Source: Mediterranea sp. (in: CFB group bacteria) (lineage in GTDB: Bacteria; Bacteroidota; Bacteroidia; Bacteroidales; Bacteroidaceae). From it: 32,491 nucleotides of DNA. Below, piece by piece: positions 1 to 7,818 of the stretch; position 1 is the first letter of the stretch, and each line of letters starts with the position of its first letter. A program made the position numbers and the translations under genes. The notes beneath the pieces are model-generated. The model did not search any database. It saw only the letters and a list, made by a program, of their open reading frames with translations, and was not told the origin of the DNA. The stretch spans positions 1-32,491 of the forward strand of contig JAIRNG010000158.1 in NCBI GenBank assembly GCA_031258135.1. The letters are read 5' to 3'.

Positions 1-1392
1 GGAGAGGAGGCCACCTCCTACTGGACCGTGAAGCAAGAACAGGGGCCGACGCTCTCGTTCGACCTCTACAACCCCATCCTGCACCACTTCTGCCAAGCCT
101 CCAACGCAGACCTTGACGGGCTGGGCGGCGACTACGAGTTCATCATCACGCGAACCACGCAGGATTCCATCTTCCTCACCGGGAAGAAGAATAAAAACCT
201 GCTCACGCTCTACAAAGCTCCGGACGACGACCCGCTTGGCTATGTGCGGCAAATCAGTCCGTTTGTTGAAGAGACCGGCAAGCACCTCAAGTCCTTCGAC
301 CTCACGGTGAACGGGGTGACGGAAGGCACGGCAACCGTCGTGATGACCCCGTCGGCACGAACCCTGACGCTCACCTACAAAGTCATCGTCCCTGCCGAGA
401 CCGAGGACGGGAAGGACACCGAGGAGCAAGTGACCGACAAGCTGACGTTCACCTGCACGGCCACGGGCTTCAAGCTCAGCGAACCGCTTGTCTTCAAAGG
501 CATCACGGTAGAGGAATTTGTCTGGGACGAAGGGACGCTCAAATACACCTCTCCCGGCACGAACGTCGAACTGAATAATCCCGTGGTACTCCTCGACCTG
601 AGAATTACAGGCCTGGAGGCCTTGAAAACTTCCATCAGCGCGACATTTATTTCCGACGTCTACAAAGCGATACCGATCCTCGATCAAGGAATCGTGTATT
701 CCCTGACAAAAACCAACCTGACGATAAACGGCAACGTAAACGTCAAGTCCTTCGGTACCACACCGGGCGTCTATCCGTTTACGCTTACCGAACTGGAAAT
801 AGGCTCTATGTACTACGCTCGCGCCTACGTACAGACTCCCGACACCGTGTACTACGCCACTACCACCGAGTTTTCCACGTATATCGCTTACGAAGAGTAC
901 TTGGGCGATTACACGATGCACTACTCCTCGTCAACCAGCACTACGACGCCCAACAAAACGTTGGATGTCAGTCTGGTGGAAGGAAAAGATGAAAACACCT
1001 ATTATTTAAAAGGTGTATTGACGGAGGCGCAAGAAGCATCCATAGGAAATCTTGTTGTGCAATACAGGCCCGCGAGTTGTGATCTGCTCTTCCCGATCAA
1101 TCTTATCGGTAAGACCGCCCTGGGCTATGATTTCTATGCGATAGCCTATCTGAAGAATAACTCGACGGGTGCTTTTGCGTCATCGACAACTCTAACCTCC
1201 GGTTATGGGCTGCTAAGCTATGAATATGACGAGGCGACCGGATCATTTAATACGAAATCGACCGCGGTGGGGACCACCTATACCACGATTGGTTTTAGAC
1301 TCCGGAATTACAGCGGCAGCACCAACATGGGTGATGTGAGTGGTAGGGATGGTCAATACAATTTCTTCTACCTGAAATTCGTTAAGAAGTAG
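1..1392 (+). CDS. DUF4302-like surface protein, C-terminal part (5' end outside window)
   Basis: The frame is open from the first base of the window, so the gene begins upstream; the GTG at position 28 is internal and not a start. About 463 residues are visible. The segment with LSFDLYNPILHHF followed by GDYEFII and FLTGKKN resembles the DUF4302 family of Bacteroidetes lipoproteins that lie beside SusC/SusD-type nutrient uptake genes; that family match is from memory. A signal peptide or lipobox cannot be seen because the N terminus is missing. The rest is beta-rich and Thr/Ser/Tyr-rich, as expected for an exported surface protein. The first ~600 bp are visibly richer in G+C than the last ~800 bp, so the gene may be a recombinant of two alleles. 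Exact function unknown; a role in glycan or peptide capture at the cell surface is inference. Confidence 0.6.
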   Translation, partial: GEEATSYWTVKQEQGPTLSFDLYNPILHHFCQASNADLDGLGGDYEFIITRTTQDSIFLTGKKNKNLLTLYKAPDDDPLGYVRQISPFVEETGKHLKSFDLTVNGVTEGTATVVMTPSARTLTLTYKVIVPAETEDGKDTEEQVTDKLTFTCTATGFKLSEPLVFKGITVEEFVWDEGTLKYTSPGTNVELNNPVVLLDLRITGLEALKTSISATFISDVYKAIPILDQGIVYSLTKTNLTINGNVNVKSFGTTPGVYPFTLTELEIGSMYYARAYVQTPDTVYYATTTEFSTYIAYEEYLGDYTMHYSSSTSTTTPNKTLDVSLVEGKDENTYYLKGVLTEAQEASIGNLVVQYRPASCDLLFPINLIGKTALGYDFYAIAYLKNNSTGAFASSTTLTSGYGLLSYEYDEATGSFNTKSTAVGTTYTTIGFRLRNYSGSTNMGDVSGRDGQYNFFYLKFVKK

Positions 1393-1411
1393 ACTATAAT
1401 ATAGGTATATA

Positions 1412-1454
1412 GTTCCGTCTTAAACAATCGTTGCGAGGTTGTTTAGGGCGGAAC
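1412..1454 (+). terminator. Long hairpin after the DUF4302-like gene
   Basis: A 16-bp stem (arms 1412-1427 and 1439-1454) closes completely if two G-U pairs are allowed, around an 11-nt loop. It begins 20 bp after the stop codon. There is no clear U-tract downstream, so it could be a weak terminator, an mRNA 3'-end stabiliser, or a leader structure for the next gene, which starts 30 bp later. Confidence 0.5.
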
Positions 1455-1484
1455 ATACAAAACATAATTTTAAATTAAAACTGT

Positions 1485-2111
1485 ATGACAACATCAGACA
1501 ATTCAAAGACGGGTGAAACGATCGCAGTATCGCTTTACATTCAATCTAAAGAAACTCCTCCCTTGTTCAAAGTGACGAGTAATGCAAGTTGGGCTGTAAC
1601 TACTACCGATTCTTGGATTCATGTAGGCAGCGGTAGTCACACAGCTAATGATCTCTTCAGCTACTCTGTTGATGAAAATACTACGGGAGTAGATCGTACC
1701 GGAACGATCACTTTCTATATCGACCCAGTTGAGAAAGAAGATACTGCAAGAGAAAATACCACCTCAGTTGTCTTTTCAATAACGCAAGCGCCTACGGGAA
1801 CGATGGGAATTTCTCCCACCACTGTACATCTGGAGGCAGTAACAACTAATCCTGTGGGCATACAAGTAACAAGTAATACCTATTGGTATGCAACCACTGA
1901 CAGTGAATGGATCGTGCTGCCTGAAGGACCGGTAGAGAATCCCCCAATCTACGGAGGGTCTTATTTGGGCAACCATTTGTTTACGGAGTACGAACCTGCT
2001 GAGAACACTGGACCCGCACGGACAGGTCATATTACTTTCCGTACAGTAGATGGCATCGAAAAGGTCTTGACAGTTGTACAACATGAGCCTGGTTACCAGA
2101 TTGAAGATTAG
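1485..2111 (+). CDS. Two-domain BACON protein lacking a signal peptide
   Basis: A 208-residue protein made almost entirely of two BACON-type (Bacteroidetes-associated carbohydrate-binding often N-terminal) Ig-like repeats, at about residues 10-105 and 110-200. Each shows the family pattern: a VTSN-S/T-W strand (VTSNASWAV; VTSNTYWYA), then a W residue (DSWIHV; SEWIVL), a RTG-ITF strand, and a terminal V/I-TQ/VQ strand. BACON domains usually decorate exported glycan-binding or glycan-degrading proteins. Oddly, there is no signal peptide or lipobox; the protein starts with a polar MTTSDNS segment and the first strand of domain 1 looks short. It may therefore be the tail of a larger gene that lost its N terminus. 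It follows the DUF4302-like gene by 92 bp with a hairpin between. Binding target unknown. Confidence 0.65.
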   Translation: MTTSDNSKTGETIAVSLYIQSKETPPLFKVTSNASWAVTTTDSWIHVGSGSHTANDLFSYSVDENTTGVDRTGTITFYIDPVEKEDTARENTTSVVFSITQAPTGTMGISPTTVHLEAVTTNPVGIQVTSNTYWYATTDSEWIVLPEGPVENPPIYGGSYLGNHLFTEYEPAENTGPARTGHITFRTVDGIEKVLTVVQHEPGYQIED

Positions 2112-2200
2112 GTTGGGAATGATATCTTTACAGTTTAATCATGATTAATCCTGCTGCCTTTTCGTTAGGAAACGGGAGATAGCGGAACATACTAAATTAA

Positions 2201-2232
2201 AAAGAGCCGTCATACAACGTTGACGGCTCTTT
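2201..2232 (+). terminator. Rho-independent terminator after the BACON gene
   Basis: Perfect 12-bp stem, arms 2201-2212 (AAAGAGCCGTCA) and 2221-2232 (TGACGGCTCTTT), with an 8-nt loop, followed by TTAAATTTTG. The A-rich left arm and T-rich right arm would also let it work on the minus strand. It closes the surface-protein region and precedes the tandem repeat array. Confidence 0.8.
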
Positions 2233-2238
2233 AAATTT

Positions 2239-2380
2239 TGCGAGCAACTTTTTGATTTTTGCGAGCAACTTTTGGGGTAAATGCGAGCAACTTTTTAAAT
2301 TCTGCAAGCAGCTTTTTAGATTTTGCAAGCAACTTTTGGGGTAAATGCGAGCAACTTTTTGGATTCTGCAGGCAGCTTTT
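2239..2380. repeat. Seven-unit 21-22 bp tandem array upstream of miaB
   Basis: Seven copies of a core like TGCGAGCAACTTTT start at 2239, 2260, 2282, 2303, 2324, 2346 and 2367, a spacing of 21, 22, 21, 21, 22 and 21 bp. Units 4 and 7 carry the variant TGCA(A/G)GCAGCTTTT. There is a second level of order: units 2-3-4 and 5-6-7 form two copies of a 64-bp block, including a shared GGGGTAAA segment. The array fills the 346-bp gap between the BACON gene and miaB together with the terminator and the miaB promoter. Small reading frames cross it but are low-complexity by-products. Function unknown; the spacing of about two helical turns puts all units on one face of the DNA. Confidence 0.85.
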
Positions 2381-2425
2381 TTATACATACATTTCATTTT
2401 CTAAAATACTTTTCATTTTTGCAAC

Positions 2426-2433
2426 TATCTTTG
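2426..2433 (+). promoter_or_regulatory. Promoter -7 element for miaB
   Basis: TATCTTTG matches the Bacteroidetes sigma-ABfr -7 consensus TAnnTTTG exactly, 24 bp before the chosen miaB start. A good -33 TTTG is not evident at the usual distance; the upstream DNA is T-rich. Confidence 0.6.
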
Positions 2434-2457
2434 CACTCGAAATTAAAACGTAAAGAC

Positions 2458-3822
2458 ATGGAGGAATTAACGGGAGCAGACTTTAAATCTGTAACTGTGG
2501 ATGATAACAAGAAGTTGTTCATAGAAACATACGGTTGTCAGATGAATGTGGCCGATAGTGAAGTCATTGCATCGGTCATGCAAATGGCGGGATATTCGCC
2601 TGCCGAAACGCTGGAGGAGGCTGATGCTGTGTTTTTAAACACCTGCTCCATTCGTGACAATGCGGAACAGAAGATTCTTAACCGGTTGGAGTTTTTTCAT
2701 GCGATGCGCAAAAAGCGCAAAGGGTTGATTGTCGGAGTATTAGGCTGTATGGCCGGGCGGGTAAAGGATGATCTGATTGAACATCATCATGTAGACCTTG
2801 TGGTAGGCCCCGATGCCTATCTTACCCTGCCCGAATTGATTGCCGCTGTCGAGGCCGGTGAAAAAGCGATCAATGTGGAGTTGTCCACAACAGAAACCTA
2901 TCGGGATGTGATCCCTTCCCGTATCTGTGGAAATCACATATCAGGTTTTGTGTCCATCATGAGAGGGTGCAACAATTTTTGCACGTATTGCATTGTGCCT
3001 TATACCCGCGGGCGTGAAAGAAGCCGTGATGTGGAAAGCATCCTGAATGAGGTGAAAGATTTAGTGTCCAAAGGTTACAAGGAAGTTACTCTGCTGGGAC
3101 AGAATGTAAATTCTTATCGTTTCGGGAAAGATGATGAAGTCATCACTTTTCCGGTACTTTTACGCACGGTAGCCGAAGCAGCGCCTGGAATTCGTATCCG
3201 TTTCAGCACTTCCCATCCGAAAGATATGAGTGATGAGACGATCGAAGTTATTGCCCGGACGCCTAATGTATGCAAGCACATCCATCTACCTGTACAGAGC
3301 GGCAGCTCAGACATTTTAAAGAAAATGAACCGTAAATATACCCGTGAATGGTATCTGGATCGTGTGGAAGCTATCCGTCGTATTGTTCCTGACTGCGGGT
3401 TGAGTACAGATATTTTTTCCGGCTTTCATTCCGAAACCGAGGAAGATCACAAACAGTCCCTTTCCCTGATGGAGATTTGCGGATTCGACTCTGCTTTCAT
3501 GTTCAAATACTCTGAGCGTCCGGGTACTTATGCGTCTAAACACTTAAAGGATGACATTCCCGAAGAAGTGAAAGTGGCCCGTTTGAACGAGATTATCGCA
3601 CTGCAAAACCGGTTGTCCGCCGAATCAAACAAACGCTGTGTCGGAAAAATATACGAAGTGCTTGTAGAAGGAACCTCCAAACGTTCAAGGGATCAACTTG
3701 TGGGACGAACCGAGCAAAATCGCGTGGTCGTATTCAATCGTGGTAATCACAGAATCGGAGACTATGTAAATGTAAAGATCACCGAAGCCGGTTCGGCAAC
3801 GTTAAAGGGTGAGGTCCTTTAA
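2458..3822 (+). CDS. miaB: tRNA-2-methylthio-N6-dimethylallyladenosine synthase MiaB
   Basis: Radical-SAM methylthiotransferase that converts i6A37 to ms2i6A37 in tRNAs reading codons that start with U. The 454 aa length is normal. The N-terminal MTTase domain carries the cluster cysteines C27 (ETYGCQMN), C63 (NTCSIRD) and C97 (GVLGCMAGR). The radical-SAM triad is C171, C175 and C178 (RGCNNFCTYC). A C-terminal TRAM domain follows, ending in ITEAGSATLKGEVL. The start at 2458 (MEELTGAD) is chosen because it lies just downstream of the TAnnTTTG promoter element; an in-frame start at 2323 would lie inside the tandem repeats and upstream of that promoter. It converges with the PspC-domain gene, and its stop codon lies in a long hairpin. 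Confidence 0.95.
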   Translation: MEELTGADFKSVTVDDNKKLFIETYGCQMNVADSEVIASVMQMAGYSPAETLEEADAVFLNTCSIRDNAEQKILNRLEFFHAMRKKRKGLIVGVLGCMAGRVKDDLIEHHHVDLVVGPDAYLTLPELIAAVEAGEKAINVELSTTETYRDVIPSRICGNHISGFVSIMRGCNNFCTYCIVPYTRGRERSRDVESILNEVKDLVSKGYKEVTLLGQNVNSYRFGKDDEVITFPVLLRTVAEAAPGIRIRFSTSHPKDMSDETIEVIARTPNVCKHIHLPVQSGSSDILKKMNRKYTREWYLDRVEAIRRIVPDCGLSTDIFSGFHSETEEDHKQSLSLMEICGFDSAFMFKYSERPGTYASKHLKDDIPEEVKVARLNEIIALQNRLSAESNKRCVGKIYEVLVEGTSKRSRDQLVGRTEQNRVVVFNRGNHRIGDYVNVKITEAGSATLKGEVL

Positions 3823-3830
3823 CGTTGCCG
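3794..3830. terminator. Perfect 15-bp hairpin across the miaB stop codon
   Basis: Arms 3794-3808 and 3816-3830 are perfectly complementary around a 7-nt loop; the miaB stop (3820-3822) lies in the right arm. It sits between two convergent genes (miaB and the PspC-domain gene), which suits a bidirectional terminator or transcript end, although neither strand has a U-tract. Confidence 0.5.
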
Positions 3831-3843
3831 TTGCTGATTCTTC

Positions 3844-4026
3844 TCATCTGTCCGGCATGATGATCCAGAGGATGATGTAAACCACTCCTCCGGCAAAAGC
3901 CGTGAAGATCGTAAGCAGTGCATAAATCAAGCGCGTGAGGGTGTAGTCGAATCCAAAATATTCGGCAATTCCGCCACACACGCCGGCTATAACTTTATCC
4001 TTGGATTTTACCAATCGTTTTTCCAT
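3844..4026 (-). CDS. Short PspC-domain membrane protein
   Basis: A 60-residue protein: MEKRLVKSKDKVIAGVCGGI, then AEYFGFDYTLTRLIYALL and a hydrophobic C-terminal half ending IILWIIMPDR. The GVCGGIAEYF motif and the IxWxxMP end are hallmarks of the PspC domain, found in the phage-shock envelope-stress regulator PspC and in many small stand-alone proteins. One or two membrane helices cover about residues 30-56. The start at 4026 is preferred over 4080 because a consensus promoter element lies at 4052-4059, so the longer version would start at or upstream of the promoter. Monocistronic and convergent with miaB. No other psp genes are nearby, so a stress role is family knowledge only. Confidence 0.85.
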   Translation of the reverse strand: MEKRLVKSKDKVIAGVCGGIAEYFGFDYTLTRLIYALLTIFTAFAGGVVYIILWIIMPDR

Positions 4027-4051
4027 ATTTTTATTATTGTTTGGTGTTTGG

Positions 4052-4059
4052 CAAAAATA
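4052..4059 (-). promoter_or_regulatory. Promoter -7 element for the PspC-domain gene
   Basis: On the minus strand TATTTTTG matches TAnnTTTG exactly, 25 bp before the ATG at 4026. This supports the short start. Confidence 0.55.
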
Positions 4060-4205
4060 GGTATAAATCCCGCTTCCCACCTTAATATATTATTAAAAGA
4101 CCTTAACGGGTTAGGGCTACATCGTATTTTATTTGTTTCTTTGCATCAAATTCAGGTAAATTGTATTTTGTTTTCGATAACATTTCAGTACTGTAAAGAG
4201 AACGA

Positions 4206-5114
4206 ATGGATAAACTCACAATAAAAGCTTGTCCGCTATGTAGCGGTACGCATCTAAAGTACGTCATGATTTGTACGGATTTTTATGCTTCAGGCGAACC
4301 ATTTGAGTTATTCTCCTGCGAAGATTGTCACTTCACCTTTACCCAGGGTTTTCCTGCCGGAGCAGCAATGGACAGATACTACGAAAGCTCCGAATATATT
4401 CCCCACTCGGATATCGGGAAAGGAATCATGAATACTGTTTATCACCGGGTACGTAAATATATGCTCGGTAGGAAAGCGCGGTTGGTGATGAAAGAGACCC
4501 GCTATTCATCGGGTAAATTGCTGGACATAGGTGCGGGTACCGGATATTTCCCGTCTGCTATGGCGGAAAAAGGCTGGGAAGTGGAGGCTATCGAAAAGAG
4601 CGCCCGCGCCCGGGCATTCGCCAAGGAGAAGTTCGATCTGGATGTAAAGCCGGAAGAAGCGTTAAGCGCACTTGAACGGGGGACGTTCGATGTGATCACC
4701 CTTTGGCATGTGATGGAACATCTGGAAAAGCTGAACGAAACCTGGGACCGGTTGTATGAGTTACTCACCGACAAAGGGATTCTCATTATCGCTGTTCCTA
4801 ACCGCGCATCCTACGATGCTGAAAAGTATGGCGCGAACTGGGCTGCGTATGATGTGCCCAGACACCTTTGGCATTTTACTCCGGGAACCATTCAACAATT
4901 TGGTTCCAAGCATGGTTTTATCATGGCTGAGCGGTATCCCATGCCCTTTGACGCTTTTTATGTATCCATGCTGAGTGAGAAAAATATGAAAAAGCCGTTC
5001 TCTTTCCTGCGCGGTATGTACACAGGGCTGTTGGCTTGGTTCATTACATTGGCAAGGAAGGAAAGAAGCAGTTCCATGATTTATGTATTTAGAAAAAAAC
5101 GCGATGAAAGATAA
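4206..5114 (+). CDS. Zinc-ribbon class I SAM-dependent methyltransferase
   Basis: 302 residues. The N terminus has a zinc-ribbon-like pair of CxxC motifs (C9-C12, C38-C41). A Rossmann methyltransferase core follows: motif I LLDIGAGTGYF (residues 105-115), the acidic strand VEAIEKS, and motif IV/V FDVITLWHVMEHL. The C-terminal part contains PNRASYD, YGANWAAYDVPRHLWHFTP and a hydrophobic stretch ending FRKKRDER. This layout matches the Methyltransf_23-type enzymes found beside ftsX in Bacteroidetes. The RHLWHFTP motif is common among those acting on lipid or glycan intermediates, but the substrate is unknown. It is the first gene of a long cluster and its end overlaps ftsX by 11 nt. The 180 bp upstream are AT-rich, with only partial -7-like matches (for example TTTCTTTG near 4136). 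Confidence 0.85.
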   Translation: MDKLTIKACPLCSGTHLKYVMICTDFYASGEPFELFSCEDCHFTFTQGFPAGAAMDRYYESSEYIPHSDIGKGIMNTVYHRVRKYMLGRKARLVMKETRYSSGKLLDIGAGTGYFPSAMAEKGWEVEAIEKSARARAFAKEKFDLDVKPEEALSALERGTFDVITLWHVMEHLEKLNETWDRLYELLTDKGILIIAVPNRASYDAEKYGANWAAYDVPRHLWHFTPGTIQQFGSKHGFIMAERYPMPFDAFYVSMLSEKNMKKPFSFLRGMYTGLLAWFITLARKERSSSMIYVFRKKRDER

Positions 5115-5982
5115 GCGAAGTAACGCACCGTCCTGTTTCGATATGCAATTTATCACCTCAAGCATCAGCACCATGTTGGTGTTGCTGTTATTGGGACTCG
5201 TTGTGTTTTTTGTATTGACCGCGAATAATCTTTCGGTTTATGTGCGCGAGAACCTGAGTTTTGCCGTACTTATCGGTGATGACATGAAAGAAGCCGATAT
5301 TCTGAATCTGCAAAAGAAACTCAATAAGGAGGCTTTCGTGAAAGAATCGGTTTATATTTCCAAGAAGCAAGCCCTTCAGGAACAAACCGAGGCAATGGGA
5401 ACCAATCCGCAGGAATTTCTGGGCTATAACCCTTTCAAAGCATCTATTGAAATCAAACTGAACTCAGAATATACCAACGCGGATAGCATTGTCCGGATAG
5501 AGAAGTTCATTAAGCAAAATAATAACATACAGGAGGTACTGTATCAGAAAGAGCTGATCAATGCGGTAAACGATAATATCCGGAACATCAGCATCGCGCT
5601 TCTGGCGCTGGCCCTTGTGCTGACCTTTATCTCCTTTGCATTGATCAACAACATGATACGTCTGGGCATTTATTCAAAGCGTTTCCTGATTCATACCATG
5701 AAACTTGTAGGTGCAAACCGGGGATTCATTCGTAAACCATTCCTTCGGCGGAATGTGTGGAGTGGGGTGTTGGCGGCCGTATTGGCAAACACGGTACTGA
5801 TGGGTGCGGCCTATTGGCTGGTGTCTTATGAGCCGGAGCTTTTACGGATTATCACGCCGGAAGTCATGCTTTATGTAATGGCCGCCGTATTGGCCTTTGG
5901 CATTATCATTACCTTCCTGTGCGCTTATGTCTCTATTAACAGGTACCTGAGAATGAAAGCAAATACATTATATTATATATAA
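5104..5982 (+). CDS. ftsX: Cell division protein FtsX
   Basis: Membrane subunit of the FtsEX complex, which couples the divisome to peptidoglycan hydrolases. Topology fits: a cytoplasmic start, one helix near residues 20-41 (STMLVLLLLGLVVFFVL), an extracytoplasmic loop carrying ADILNLQKKLNK and SVYISKKQALQEQ, then three C-terminal helices typical of the FtsX/MacB permease domain (NISIALLALALVL, GVLAAVLANTVLMGAAYWLV, MAAVLAFGIIITFL). The start at 5104 (MKDKRSN) is preferred over an in-frame ATG at 5083, which lies deeper in the upstream gene. It overlaps the methyltransferase gene by 11 nt. As is usual in Bacteroidetes, ftsE is not adjacent. Confidence 0.92.
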   Translation: MKDKRSNAPSCFDMQFITSSISTMLVLLLLGLVVFFVLTANNLSVYVRENLSFAVLIGDDMKEADILNLQKKLNKEAFVKESVYISKKQALQEQTEAMGTNPQEFLGYNPFKASIEIKLNSEYTNADSIVRIEKFIKQNNNIQEVLYQKELINAVNDNIRNISIALLALALVLTFISFALINNMIRLGIYSKRFLIHTMKLVGANRGFIRKPFLRRNVWSGVLAAVLANTVLMGAAYWLVSYEPELLRIITPEVMLYVMAAVLAFGIIITFLCAYVSINRYLRMKANTLYYI

Positions 5983-6033
5983 GGTTCTGAGTTTTACATG
6001 CGATACGTTAGCTTAGAACCTGAAACTCAGAAC
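5983..6033 (+). repeat. Mutually exclusive hairpins between ftsX and DUF3098
   Basis: The left arm starting at 5983-5984 can pair in two ways: with AGAACC-containing sequence at 6012-6020 (about 9 bp including one G-U), or with AAACTCAGAAC at 6023-6033 (perfect 11 bp with 5984-5994). The DNA up to the next ATG is a run of related words (GAACCTGAAACT, CAGAACTTAAAAC, TTGAAACTT). It may be a processing or attenuation site, or an intergenic repeat family. Confidence 0.6.
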
Positions 6034-6052
6034 TTAAAACTTGAAACTTAAA

Positions 6053-6283
6053 ATGGATAAACAAAAATTCGCCTTTGACAAAACGAACTTTATTTTTCTG
6101 GCGATCGGAATGGCGATTGTCATTCTGGGATTTGTTCTGATGTCGGGTCCCTCATCAACCGAGACGGCTTTCGAGCCTGATATTTTTAGCGCACGCAGAA
6201 TTAAAGTCGCTCCGGCCGTTTGCTTTTCAGGCTTTGTATCCATGATATATGCCGTGTTGCGTAAGCCTAAAACGAAGAAATAG
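6053..6283 (+). CDS. DUF3098 family small membrane protein
   Basis: 76 residues starting [20 protein letters not shown]. Two membrane segments are visible, about residues 12-32 ([17 protein letters not shown]) and 56-70 ([16 protein letters not shown]), joined by a loop containing [14 protein letters not shown], with a basic tail RKPKTKK. This is the DUF3098 pattern, and the family's usual place between ftsX and uppP in Bacteroidetes agrees. The ATG at 6053 is preferred over 6041, which would add MKLK from the repeat-like leader. It ends 2 bp before uppP, so the two are co-translated. Role unknown; the neighbours suggest envelope assembly or division. Confidence 0.85.
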   Translation: MDKQKFAFDKTNFIFLAIGMAIVILGFVLMSGPSSTETAFEPDIFSARRIKVAPAVCFSGFVSMIYAVLRKPKTKK

Positions 6284-6285
6284 GA

Positions 6286-7086
6286 ATGGAGTGGTTTGAG
6301 GCGCTTATCCTTGGATTGATTCAGGGATTTACGGAATATCTTCCGGTAAGCAGTAGCGGACACCTGGCCATAGGCGCTACCCTGTTCGGGATTGAAGGAG
6401 AGGAGAACCTGACCTTTGCCATAGCTGTACATGCAGCTACGGTATTGAGTACGGTTGTTATTCTTTGGAAAGAAATAGAGCGGATCGTTAAAGGCGTGTT
6501 TAAGTTCCGGTGGAACGACGAAATGCGTTATGCCGTGAACATTATGGTTTCGATGATACCTGTTGGTATTGCCGGCATATTCTTCAAGGATGAAGTAGCG
6601 GGTGTTTTCAGCGAAGGGTTACTCCTTGTGGGTTGTATGTTGCTTGTGACTGCGCTCCTGCTGACTTTCTCTTACTATGCAACCCCCAGGCCCAAAGAAA
6701 AGATATCCATGCGGGACGCTTTTGTCATCGGACTCGCCCAGGCTTGTGCGGTTCTTCCGGGGTTGTCCCGTTCGGGATCGACCATTGCTACCGGATTGTT
6801 GTTGGGAAACAGGAAAGAGAGCGTCGCGCAATTCTCGTTTCTGATGGTGCTTATTCCTATTATGGGAGAGGCATTGCTGGATATGTTGAGAGGAGGCTTT
6901 AGTCTTGAGCAATCGGGGATTCCGACTCTGTCGTTGATTGTCGGATTCGTTGCGGCTTTTGTATCGGGCTGTATAGCCTGCCGTTGGATGATCAACATCG
7001 TGAAGAAAGGAAAACTGATCTGTTTTGCCGTTTATTGTGCTATTGCAGGGGCGGTCACAATCGGGATAACACTGTTACAACAATAA
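6286..7086 (+). CDS. uppP: Undecaprenyl-diphosphatase UppP (BacA)
   Basis: Integral membrane phosphatase that recycles undecaprenyl diphosphate to the monophosphate carrier for peptidoglycan and other envelope glycans; family members give bacitracin resistance. 266 aa is normal. The conserved motif [15 protein letters not shown] (residues 13-27, with E17 and H26) and PGLSRSG (158-164) are both present and supply the active-site Glu, Ser and Arg residues known for the family. Several hydrophobic helices span the rest. It follows DUF3098 by 2 bp and precedes truB by 7 bp. Confidence 0.96.
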   Translation: MEWFEALILGLIQGFTEYLPVSSSGHLAIGATLFGIEGEENLTFAIAVHAATVLSTVVILWKEIERIVKGVFKFRWNDEMRYAVNIMVSMIPVGIAGIFFKDEVAGVFSEGLLLVGCMLLVTALLLTFSYYATPRPKEKISMRDAFVIGLAQACAVLPGLSRSGSTIATGLLLGNRKESVAQFSFLMVLIPIMGEALLDMLRGGFSLEQSGIPTLSLIVGFVAAFVSGCIACRWMINIVKKGKLICFAVYCAIAGAVTIGITLLQQ

Positions 7087-7093
7087 CCGGCAG

Positions 7094-7804
7094 ATGAATT
7101 TTAAGAAAGGAGAGGTGCTGTACTTTGACAAGCCGCTGACATGGACCTCGTTTAAACTGGTAAGTCATGTGCGGTATAATTTGTGCAGGAAACTGAAAGT
7201 AAAGAAGCTGAAAGTCGGTCATGCCGGAACGCTGGATCCTTTGGCGACAGGGGTCATGATTGTTTGTACGGGCCAGGCGACCAAAAGGATAGAAGAATTT
7301 CAGCATCATGCCAAGGAATACATCGCCACCATACGGCTTGGGGCGACAACGCCTTCGTACGATCTGGAAAAAGAGATAGATGCTACTTATCCGATGGAAC
7401 ACATCACGGAGGAAAGGGTGGCGGAGGCGTTGAAAACGTTTACAGGCGAGATACGGCAAATCCCGCCGGTCTTTTCGGCATGTAAGATCGACGGCGTTCG
7501 CGCATACGATCTGGCAAGAAAAGGGAAAGAGGTGGAACTGAAGCCTAAACTGTTGGTCATTGATGAGATTGAGTTGCTGGAATGTAACCTGCCGGAGATA
7601 AAAATTCGCGTAGCGTGCAGCAAGGGAACTTACATTCGCGCACTGGCCCGTGATATTGGCGAAGCCCTGGACAGCGGCGCCCATCTGACCGGATTGATCC
7701 GTACGCGTATCGGTGAAATCACATTGGATCAATGCATGCATGCAGACACATTCCCGGAATGGTTGGAGCGGCAGGATATGGAAACAGAAGAAGATAATAA
7801 TTAA
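7094..7804 (+). CDS. truB: tRNA pseudouridine(55) synthase TruB
   Basis: Makes the conserved pseudouridine 55 in the T-loop of tRNAs. 236 aa. The catalytic motif [11 protein letters not shown] (residues 44-54) contains the nucleophile D48; other family motifs are [31 protein letters not shown] and [15 protein letters not shown]. The C-terminal PUA region is short, as in other Bacteroidetes homologues. It sits between uppP and queA with gaps of 7 and 14 bp. Confidence 0.96.
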   Translation: MNFKKGEVLYFDKPLTWTSFKLVSHVRYNLCRKLKVKKLKVGHAGTLDPLATGVMIVCTGQATKRIEEFQHHAKEYIATIRLGATTPSYDLEKEIDATYPMEHITEERVAEALKTFTGEIRQIPPVFSACKIDGVRAYDLARKGKEVELKPKLLVIDEIELLECNLPEIKIRVACSKGTYIRALARDIGEALDSGAHLTGLIRTRIGEITLDQCMHADTFPEWLERQDMETEEDNN

Positions 7805-7818
7805 AAGATAAAGAATAT

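Noticed and set aside
2197-2397. Small ORFs on either strand through the tandem array
   Set aside because: Repetitive, low-complexity translations that follow directly from the 21-22 bp repeats.
2323-2457. Longer miaB start at 2323
   Set aside because: It would begin inside the tandem repeats and upstream of the promoter element at 2426; family proteins begin near MEELTG.
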